Origin: JBGSKY01 sp041740995
Lineage (GTDB): Bacteria; Planctomycetota; Planctomycetia; Pirellulales; Pirellulaceae
Length of the DNA stretch: 10,510 nt
Direction of reading: 5' to 3'
NCBI GenBank assembly: GCA_041740995.1
Contig: JBGSKY010000139.1
Location: 1 to 10,510 of the forward strand
The position numbers and the translations under genes are program-made. The notes below the pieces were generated by a model. The model did not search any database and was not told where the DNA came from. It worked only from the letters and a program-made list of their open reading frames with translations. The stretch's first letter is position 1, and the number at the start of each line of letters is the position of its first letter. This document shows, in pieces, positions 1-6,298 of this stretch.

Positions 1-120
1 AAGTTGCAACGTCTATCGAGCGTTTGCAGCAAAAATCGTCGCGAAGAGATTACGGATTTTCAAGCGATGGCTTCGCAACTTGTGCGACTTTTCGACTTTT
101 ATCGCGAATTCGGCCACTTT
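1..120. other. Left-edge stretch with no supported gene
   Basis: All three forward frames and at least one reverse frame run through most of this stretch, but none shows a recognisable motif, start context or link to a domain. The sequence has a repetitive feel (GCGACTTTTCGACTTTTATCGCG near 86-108), which resembles intergenic filler more than coding DNA. Together with the repeats at 121-339 it forms the non-coding end of the six-gene minus-strand series. I see no tRNA, rRNA or clear promoter here. It could also be the tail of a gene lying to the left of the window, which cannot be judged from 120 bases. Confidence 0.4.
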
Positions 121-214
121 AGCGGAACGACGCAAGCCGTCCGGTTCTTACCGCTGCGAATTCAGCGAACTCCAATTGCACGTCGAAGAACCGGAGGGCT
201 CGCGCCCGACCGCT
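121..214. repeat. 94-bp imperfect palindromic repeat, copy 1
   Basis: The unit has two 29-base arms, 121-149 and 186-214, that are inverted complements at 23 of 29 positions, with the innermost ten pairs (TCCGGTTCTT against AAGAACCGGA) perfect. The 36-base centre carries TGCGAAT and ATTGCA, which could lengthen the stem with a bulge. The copy at 246-339 has the same length and orientation and matches at roughly 85 of 94 positions. The design is that of REP/BIME-like or small palindromic intergenic elements, and I recall this arm sequence as very common between genes in Rhodopirellula-type genomes (memory, not a search). Some frames run open through the unit, which yields spurious reading frames. 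Function is unknown. Confidence 0.85.
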
Positions 215-245
215 TTTGTTTTGACGTCCAATGCGGAGCATTGTT

Positions 246-339
246 AGCGGAACGGCGCAAGCCGTCCGGTTCTTAACGTTGCGAATTCAGCGAACTCTCA
301 TTGCACGGCGAAGAACCGGAGGGCTCGCATCCTACCGCT
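246..339. repeat. 94-bp imperfect palindromic repeat, copy 2
   Basis: This is a direct second copy of the 121-214 unit, separated from it by 31 bases. Its arms are 246-274 and 311-339, again complementary at 23 of 29 positions. It differs from copy 1 at about nine sites, and several arm differences are not compensated in the partner arm. The right end lies five bases beyond the stop codon of the minus-strand MFS gene (345-347), so in that gene's mRNA the hairpin would begin almost at once after translation ends. That position suits transcript termination or 3'-end protection, although no run of U follows, so a classical intrinsic terminator is not shown. Confidence 0.85.
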
Positions 340-344
340 ACAAA

Positions 345-1628
345 TCAAATCGGAAACTTATTTTGGAGCGATTCCTTCGTTAACTCGCGAAAGTCCAGTC
401 GCCGTAATTCCGGGCTGATGCAAGCGGCAAAAACAACTACGGCGATCGAAACCACTCCGCCGAACGCAACGCTTGGAACCAGTCCGATCAAATCCGCAGC
501 CATCCCGCTCTCAAATTCACCCAGCTCATTTGAAGAGACAACAAAAATCGTATTCACCGCTGCCACGCGACCGCGCATGTGGTTGGGTGAGAACAAACGG
601 ATGATCGACCGGCGAATCACGACACTAAATCCATCAAAAGCGCCAGCGAGAAAGAGCATGATAATCGATAGCCAAAACGATTTCGAAATGGAAAACACAA
701 TCATGCAAACACCAAACGCGAAAACGCTGGCCAGCAGCATTCGACCGACGCGAGCTTTGGGCGGACGGACCAGACATGCCATCGAAGTTAAAAATGCGCC
801 GGCCAATGGTGCTGCAATCAAGCAACCTGTCCCAAATTTCCCCGCGTGTAAGATTTGAAAAGCGAACAGCGGCATCATCGCGACGGCACCACCAAAAAAC
901 ACGGCGAACAAATCGAGCGTCATCGATGCCCACAAGATGCGACGCGAAAAAACAAACTGTAATCCGCGCTGAATGCTGGTCTTGATGGATTCCCGTTCAA
1001 TCTGAATCGGTGCGCCGCGCGAGGCAATTCGCAACAACGCAAAAAGGCCAACCAGATAAAAAGTTGCAACGACAAAGGCGGCCGACTGAACGCCAATCCA
1101 AGCGCACAACGTTCCAGCCAAAATTGGGCTCGCGACCGCCGATGCTTGAAAGACTCCTGCGCTCCAAGTGGCTGTGGAAATCGCTGCCGAGGCCGGTACC
1201 AATTCAGCTTCCAAAGACATCGTTGCTGGAGATGTCAGCCCGCGGGCAAAACCTTGCCAGAACATCACAGGAAAGACCCAATAGAGAATATCGGTTGATC
1301 CAAGCGTCAATCCATAACAGAGATACATTCCGCTAATCGCTTGAATCGCCAACGCGAAAAGCAACAATTGCTTTCGATCGCTTGAGTCAGCCAAATGGCC
1401 GCCTAGCAGTGAAACGGCGACGAGCGGTACCGCTTGAACCAGTCCGATTGCTCCAAAGATCAAAGGCTGATTCGGAAACAGCTCGACAATACGGATGCCA
1501 ACGATGACTAGAAAACCATACGTCGCCGAAGTAGCTGCCATGTTTGCCAGTAACAGCCAGCAGAACTCGGGATAGCGAATCGCGTTTGTAGATGGAACAA
1601 TCGCAGGCTGAGCAACAAGTTCACTCAC
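345..1628 (-). CDS. MFS efflux transporter, EntS/MFS_3-like
   Basis: This is an integral membrane protein of the major facilitator superfamily with about twelve hydrophobic segments in 427 residues, a normal length. The TM2-TM3 loop carries the MFS motif A form GHLADSSDRKQLL (residues 77-89). Near residues 365-375 is SSNELGEFESG, which I associate with the enterobactin-exporter-like (EntS, MFS_3) branch; related proteins export siderophores or drugs by proton antiport. The cargo here is not predictable and no siderophore synthesis gene is in view. The longest frame opens with GTG at 1646 without a ribosome site. I prefer the in-frame GTG at 1628 (starting MSELVAQ), because AGAAAG lies seven bases upstream of it. 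It is the last gene of the series, 112 bases after the oxidoreductase, and is followed five bases later by a palindromic repeat. The larger gap may hold its own promoter, but I see no convincing one. Confidence 0.85.
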   Translation of the reverse strand: MSELVAQPAIVPSTNAIRYPEFCWLLLANMAATSATYGFLVIVGIRIVELFPNQPLIFGAIGLVQAVPLVAVSLLGGHLADSSDRKQLLLFALAIQAISGMYLCYGLTLGSTDILYWVFPVMFWQGFARGLTSPATMSLEAELVPASAAISTATWSAGVFQASAVASPILAGTLCAWIGVQSAAFVVATFYLVGLFALLRIASRGAPIQIERESIKTSIQRGLQFVFSRRILWASMTLDLFAVFFGGAVAMMPLFAFQILHAGKFGTGCLIAAPLAGAFLTSMACLVRPPKARVGRMLLASVFAFGVCMIVFSISKSFWLSIIMLFLAGAFDGFSVVIRRSIIRLFSPNHMRGRVAAVNTIFVVSSNELGEFESGMAADLIGLVPSVAFGGVVSIAVVVFAACISPELRRLDFRELTKESLQNKFPI

Positions 1629-1740
1629 GAAATATCTTTCTCGCACAGCGAAATTTTGCAGGCAAAAATCGGCAGCGATTCAAACCTCCGCGAGATGTGA
1701 TTGTTTTTTCCAACGCGGTAAAACGTCATAGTTCAGCCAA

Positions 1741-3165
1741 TTAGAGATCCATTCTCAAGCAGTGCATGTTCGCCATTGATATACCACTAACAATCGCTCC
1801 CACGATGCCAACGAACCCTTGATCGGTTCCACATAAGAACAGGTTATTCAAGTGCGTTCTACCATCCAAACGTTTTGTCGGTGCACCATATACAGCGCCG
1901 TTATCATGCGAGGTAAAACGCCGAATCGTCTTGGGCGTAAACACATCTGTGTCAACTACATATCGGCGAAAATCGGGCATGAATTGCACCGCTGCGGCGA
2001 CGCTTTCGTCATACCATTTTGATTTCGCACGCTGATAAGCTTCTTCTGGTAATTCCATCCATCGGCGATGATCGGCGATGGTCGTCAGTCGGATGAAACC
2101 TTCATGCTCGCCTAATTTTTTATCGACGTAGGCGTAATTGTTCGGCGAGCAGATAACGCCCGTTCTGGGATCACATAGTTGCGTTGTCGGTTTGGCCCAT
2201 TCGAAATTTGGCGAGTCATTGAAGAAGACGATTGTTTCATTAAAGCCGATCTCCGACGGCTGACGATCCAGCACTGATATTGACTCGATAAATGACAACT
2301 CGCCTGCCAATTGCGGGATCGACTCGCTGGTGTCGTCGCACATTCTCAATGTCTCAACGACGCCAGCGCTGGAGAGAATATTCTTCGCTGTTAGCTGTTG
2401 TCCGTCTTCCAGTTCAACGGCTTGTGCACGACCATCGGCAACGTGAATCTTTGCCACACCGCTCCGCAGCTTCAATTGTCCGCCCAACGATCGAAAGCGG
2501 CGAACCAAGTGTTTCAAGATCAACCGGACGCCGCCGACAGGTCGAGCGAATCCTTCCATAAAGATGCTACGGAACATGATGCAAAACTGTCCAAAATCCA
2601 TGTCATGCTCACGAGCATTGCCGTACCACATTAATGGACAGAGCAGCATTTCAATCAGCAATGGCTCACTAAAGATCTCGCCCAAGATCTCACGGGTCGA
2701 AAGCTCAAAATCTTCTTGCTTCAAATCGTCATAATCTATTAGCCGATTAAGCAGTATTTCGAAGCGATCAACTTGGTTGGGAAACTTGCTCCCAATCTCG
2801 CTACGCAACAAATCCAGCTCGTTATTGAACCGTAACTGGACACCTGGAAAGCGAATTGCCGATCCTGACTGAGGGGCCAGCTCGAAATCCTCGTATCGCA
2901 TTCGCAACTGTTTAAGCAACCGCGCTAGCGGCCCTTTTTTTGTCCCCTTGGGCGTATAATTGGTCAACGCATGAAGCCCAACATCGTAGTTACGACCGTT
3001 CATTCGATAGAACGAATTCAAGCCGCCGATCGTCCAATGTCGCTCTAAAATACAGACTCGCTGGTCATAATGTGCGAGCCGAATTCCAGCCGCTAGGCCG
3101 GACATACCCGCCCCAATAATAATCGTGTCGTAATGATTGTCAGTCGAATTCGCTTCGTCGTTCAT
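1741..3165 (-). CDS. FAD-dependent phytoene desaturase/CrtISO-like oxidoreductase
   Basis: This 474-residue flavoprotein belongs to the COG1233 group (phytoene desaturases, carotenoid isomerases, retinol saturases). The N-terminal Rossmann motif is GAGMSGLAAG from residue 18, followed by an acidic strand end (CILER) and the GGLNSF segment that contacts FAD. The C-terminal flavin segment NLFLCGTDQGFVGIVGA (about 441-457) follows a TPKTIRRFTSHDNGAVYG stretch typical of the family. The length fits. The reaction is probably redox or isomerisation of a hydrophobic polyene or other isoprenoid at the membrane, but the substrate cannot be named: this family is broad, and no phytoene or squalene synthase is in the window. 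The frame extends to a TTG at 3189; the ATG at 3165 is preferred because it places the dinucleotide fold close to the N terminus. It sits 42 bases behind the glycosyltransferase and is probably co-transcribed with it. Confidence 0.82.
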   Translation of the reverse strand: MNDEANSTDNHYDTIIIGAGMSGLAAGIRLAHYDQRVCILERHWTIGGLNSFYRMNGRNYDVGLHALTNYTPKGTKKGPLARLLKQLRMRYEDFELAPQSGSAIRFPGVQLRFNNELDLLRSEIGSKFPNQVDRFEILLNRLIDYDDLKQEDFELSTREILGEIFSEPLLIEMLLCPLMWYGNAREHDMDFGQFCIMFRSIFMEGFARPVGGVRLILKHLVRRFRSLGGQLKLRSGVAKIHVADGRAQAVELEDGQQLTAKNILSSAGVVETLRMCDDTSESIPQLAGELSFIESISVLDRQPSEIGFNETIVFFNDSPNFEWAKPTTQLCDPRTGVICSPNNYAYVDKKLGEHEGFIRLTTIADHRRWMELPEEAYQRAKSKWYDESVAAAVQFMPDFRRYVVDTDVFTPKTIRRFTSHDNGAVYGAPTKRLDGRTHLNNLFLCGTDQGFVGIVGAIVSGISMANMHCLRMDL

Positions 3166-3207
3166 AGTGCGGACATTGTAGCCACGCAACTAGCCTTCTG
3201 GACAGCC

Positions 3208-4530
3208 TTATTCAATCGCTTCAAGCATCAATTGAGTCGCCCGCGACCAGGGTAAAACCAAGTCAGCAACTTGCGGATCTGCATTGTCGCCTTGCAACGA
3301 GGCGTCTTTAAACGCCCCCAACATCTGGTCCGCCATGGCCGCCGCGGCGCCTTGTGGAAAGTATTCACACAAATCGCCACCCACCTCGCGATGAATTGCC
3401 GTATCACTGGCAATGACCGGTTTTCCGAAATATAACGCCTCGACAATCGGCAATCCGAATCCCTCTGCGATTGACGGAAAAAGCACCGCTGAACAAGCTT
3501 TGTAAGCGTATTGAATCTCTGCGTCGTTGAGATCATGCCAGATCTGAAACTGGCGCCCGAACTTGGGATGTCGCCGAGCCACCTCAAGAAATTCATCGCC
3601 ACGAAAACCAATCGCACCAGCAATCGTCAGCTTCGCATCCGGCCAGCGCTTCCACACTACCTCCATCGCTTCAAGTGCAAGCTTGTGGTTCTTGCGGACT
3701 TCGATTGAGCCGACCATCAGGTAATTTGGCAATTTTTCTTCTTCAATAAAAGACGCTTGCAACTCATTGCGAATTGCGCCTGTAGCATTCGAGAATTCAG
3801 CACCCAGCCGAAAGGGTTTTACGATCGCCTTGGGCAAGTTTGGTTTTGTCTGCGATAGATACTTACGATATTCCTGAGCAACTGTCTGAGAAATCGTCAG
3901 CACAAGATCGCTGTGGCTGGCAACCGATAGTACGTATCGCTCAAAACTTTTCACGCTCGCCGCGGGGTACAGCTCGCGGTGCGTGATGGGAATCAAATCG
4001 TAAACGATCGCAGCGACTTTCACTCCACATCGCCGCGCCATTCTTGCGATCGGCCAAATCTCGGGCATCGACCAATATGCATCAGGTAGCAGCAACCAAT
4101 CATCCCTTCGCCAGCGGATCGCATTGACTGGAACCACGATGTTGCAGGCATGGAAGTTCCGAAGCGGCCACTTGTAGATCCCATATCGACCAGGAGCTGG
4201 CAGCAACCACTTTCGTAGTTTGCGACTCCCGGTCAGTGCACAAATCCGTTGCAGCGTCCGCTCAATCGTCGTCGGCATTTGGCTTGTGATGTCCAACCGA
4301 AAGGCCGCATCAGTGCTTGCTGCCCAAGCAAGCTGGCTAGAAAGTTGATCTTCAGTTGCTTCAACAAGCCATCGTCCACGGCGAACGACTGGTACGATTT
4401 GCCGATCACCATTTGCATTGGTCAATAAGCCTTCCTCGATCACTCGCCGGACCACTCGTTGGACGCCCGTTCGCAGTCCGCTGGCCAACGTGTGCGTGCA
4501 ATCGATCAGTATCCGCGGGCGATGGTCCAT
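3208..4530 (-). CDS. Glycosyltransferase family 4 (GT-B fold, retaining)
   Basis: This is a 440-residue soluble or membrane-associated transferase that moves a sugar from a nucleotide-activated donor. The N-terminal acceptor domain carries the glycine-rich loop RTGVQRVVR (about 20-28). The donor domain begins near NYLMVGSIEVRKNH (about 269-282), with the basic residue expected to hold donor phosphate. The family EX7E signature appears as SIAEGFGLPIVE, with E356 and E364. This pattern is that of CAZy GT4 enzymes, such as mannosyl- or rhamnosyltransferases of polysaccharide pathways. The actual donor and acceptor are unknown. The start is ATG at 4530; an adjacent TTG at 4533 would add one residue. 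It begins only 15 bases after the permease stop codon, which supports co-transcription. A role in glycosylating the product of the following flavoenzyme is possible but only a guess from position. A polysaccharide role is equally open. Confidence 0.88.
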   Translation of the reverse strand: MDHRPRILIDCTHTLASGLRTGVQRVVRRVIEEGLLTNANGDRQIVPVVRRGRWLVEATEDQLSSQLAWAASTDAAFRLDITSQMPTTIERTLQRICALTGSRKLRKWLLPAPGRYGIYKWPLRNFHACNIVVPVNAIRWRRDDWLLLPDAYWSMPEIWPIARMARRCGVKVAAIVYDLIPITHRELYPAASVKSFERYVLSVASHSDLVLTISQTVAQEYRKYLSQTKPNLPKAIVKPFRLGAEFSNATGAIRNELQASFIEEEKLPNYLMVGSIEVRKNHKLALEAMEVVWKRWPDAKLTIAGAIGFRGDEFLEVARRHPKFGRQFQIWHDLNDAEIQYAYKACSAVLFPSIAEGFGLPIVEALYFGKPVIASDTAIHREVGGDLCEYFPQGAAAAMADQMLGAFKDASLQGDNADPQVADLVLPWSRATQLMLEAIE

Positions 4531-4545
4531 CAAACTGAAATGCGG

Positions 4546-6195
4546 CTAGACCGCAATCTTACTGATGTAAGTGAACAATGACCAAGCGGCAATGATCGAC
4601 ATGACCGCCACGCTGGCCCACAAGAAGAAATCCCAAACTATGCTGGGCCGCAATCCAACCGGCGTGTCACGATAGCGAAACACGAGTGCCGCAAATCCAA
4701 GCATCGGCAGCATTAACGTCTGCGCGGCGCCGCTGATCAGAACGAGAACGCCCGGTCGCGGGTAAATCCAATAGATCAGCAAACACAAAATTGGAAATGC
4801 GCCGCTCAACAGGCGAACCCAAAACGCCCGCGTTTCCATTCGATCTGGAATCGCACCGATGACGCACAGCCCGTCAGTAAACGTCCGTGCATGACTCGCG
4901 TTGGCGACGAAGAATGTCGAATAAAGAACCACAAACGCACCAACAATAAACAGAGGCGTTGCAAATGCGCCAAAAACTGGCTTGTACATCGTCATCAACG
5001 TTTGAAGCAGCATCGAATCTGCGGGAATCAACCCGCTGCGATGTAGAATCGCGACGCCCAAAATATAAAATGCGATCGTCGCAAAAGTGTAGACAACCAT
5101 TGAGCACCAAGCGTCGTACTGCATGACCCGGAGCCAACCTTTGGCTCGGCGAAGCCACGCGTCACTGCCATCATTTTTACCAGTCCAACGAGCATATCCT
5201 TTCTCAAGACACCAGTAGGGATATTGAATCAGCTCGGCCGCGCCAACGCCGATAATTCCGACAGTCGAAAGCGCGACGGCCAGCGCAGTGGACCAATCTT
5301 TCTCTGGCGGCAATCCGAACGAAAGTCCCTGCAAAAACTCTGCGCCGGTTACTTGCCATCTAGGTAATCGCTGAATCATGATCACGTTCCAAAGCGTCAC
5401 AGCGGTAAAGACGGCCACCAACGCGGTCGAAACCGACTGAATGACGCTGTACCTTCCACGCAGCAATAAAATAGACGTGAAAATCGCAATGGGAATGCAA
5501 TACAAACGATCGTCTATCGATCCGACTTCCAGCTTCGCCGCTTCGTCGCTGGCCGCCTCCTTTAAGTCAGCTTGATCATTTGCTGCCGCAGTTGTTTCCT
5601 CCGGCGTAAGTGCTGGTTCTGCTTCGATAGCAAGTGCGACGTCGGGAGCGACAGTCGCTAATTGTCGCTCGATCGTCTCGTGATTCCGCTCGACATTCAA
5701 CCTGCCTTGGGCCGTGATCGGAAACACAATCGCCAACGACTGACCGCACGCACCGACGATGCCGCCCAATTGCGAGATGCTGCAGATCCACATCGCGAAC
5801 CAATACCACACCAACCAATTTCCACGACGTCGAATTCGTGGGCCAGGAATCGTATCTAGCGCGGACAACGTCTGTTTTCCAGTAATTATCGTCGCGCGTC
5901 CGATTTCGATTTGTACGAAAACTTTGATCAGACATCCTAAAACAATCAGCCACAACAGCGAGATACCTGCCTTGGCACCAGTCAAAGTCGTTGCAATCAA
6001 TTCACCGCTTCCGACAATCGCTGCAGCGATGATTAGACCCGGCCCAAGCTTCCCAAAAATTTGGAAGATCGTCTTTGGCGGCTCGCGATGCTGCTCGGTC
6101 GTTCCGGATTCGCCGGTCGACACGGGCATAGGCTGCCCGGATGGAAGTGTGCTCATGAAAACGGCTTGGGTAGAGGATTGATCGTCGGCAATCAT
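4546..6195 (-). CDS. Atypical Nramp-family (SLC11-like) permease
   Basis: This is a polytopic inner-membrane protein with about eleven hydrophobic segments that follows the Nramp layout: KLGPGLIIAAAIVGSGEL at TM1 and GVGAAELIQYPYWCLEKG at TM6. Canonical Nramp metal transporters have DPGN in TM1 and MPH in TM6. Here those positions read GSGE (residues 62-65) and LIQ (322-324), so the Asp, Asn and Met that bind the metal are all replaced, while Glu65 and Glu321 are new acidic residues in the unwound zones. Manganese or iron import therefore cannot be assumed. An acidic, Ala/Glu-rich insert of about 60 residues (165-228) lies between the third and fourth membrane segments. The frame opens at a GTG at 6261. 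I chose ATG 6195 (549 residues); ATG 6156 is also possible, since the first 40 residues look disordered. It follows dabA by about 103 bases and precedes the glycosyltransferase by 15. Confidence 0.78.
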   Translation of the reverse strand: MIADDQSSTQAVFMSTLPSGQPMPVSTGESGTTEQHREPPKTIFQIFGKLGPGLIIAAAIVGSGELIATTLTGAKAGISLLWLIVLGCLIKVFVQIEIGRATIITGKQTLSALDTIPGPRIRRRGNWLVWYWFAMWICSISQLGGIVGACGQSLAIVFPITAQGRLNVERNHETIERQLATVAPDVALAIEAEPALTPEETTAAANDQADLKEAASDEAAKLEVGSIDDRLYCIPIAIFTSILLLRGRYSVIQSVSTALVAVFTAVTLWNVIMIQRLPRWQVTGAEFLQGLSFGLPPEKDWSTALAVALSTVGIIGVGAAELIQYPYWCLEKGYARWTGKNDGSDAWLRRAKGWLRVMQYDAWCSMVVYTFATIAFYILGVAILHRSGLIPADSMLLQTLMTMYKPVFGAFATPLFIVGAFVVLYSTFFVANASHARTFTDGLCVIGAIPDRMETRAFWVRLLSGAFPILCLLIYWIYPRPGVLVLISGAAQTLMLPMLGFAALVFRYRDTPVGLRPSIVWDFFLWASVAVMSIIAAWSLFTYISKIAV

Positions 6196-6298
6196 TTTCC
6201 CATTTAACTCGCTACGCGGGCTCACGAGCAATTGATTGCATGGCCCGGGATTGTAGCACACCGTTTCGATCAGCGTATCGCCCTTGGCGTCAATGACG

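Noticed and set aside
4..276. Forward open frame of 90 codons at the left edge
   Set aside because: More than half of it is palindromic repeat sequence, it has no ATG start, and no protein motif is visible. Other forward frames across the same repeat are also open, so openness is not evidence of coding.
121..339. Possible CRISPR array
   Set aside because: There are only two long repeats, each internally palindromic over 94 bases, with one 31-base spacer and no cas genes. The unit length is wrong for CRISPR.
301..858. Forward open frame of 185 codons
   Set aside because: It lies antisense to the C-terminal half of the MFS gene and starts inside a repeat. Its composition (Thr, Ser, Pro, Ala, Lys) is that of a shadow frame, while the minus strand shows proper membrane helices and MFS motifs.
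1629..1740. GCGGAGGT ribosome-site-like sequence in the gap before the MFS gene
   Set aside because: It lies about 50 bases or more from either GTG candidate, and the TTG just after it opens a frame that soon stops. It does not define a start or a small gene.
3166..3180. Tiny frame ATGTCCGCACTATGA overlapping the oxidoreductase start
   Set aside because: A four-codon frame whose stop overlaps the ATG at 3165 could in principle couple translation, but there is no ribosome site and such arrangements arise often by chance.
3228..3623. Minus-strand open frame of 131 codons overlapping the glycosyltransferase
   Set aside because: It is a shifted frame within the GT4 donor domain, and the EX7E motif is in the other frame. 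No sign of a frameshift in the glycosyltransferase requires it.
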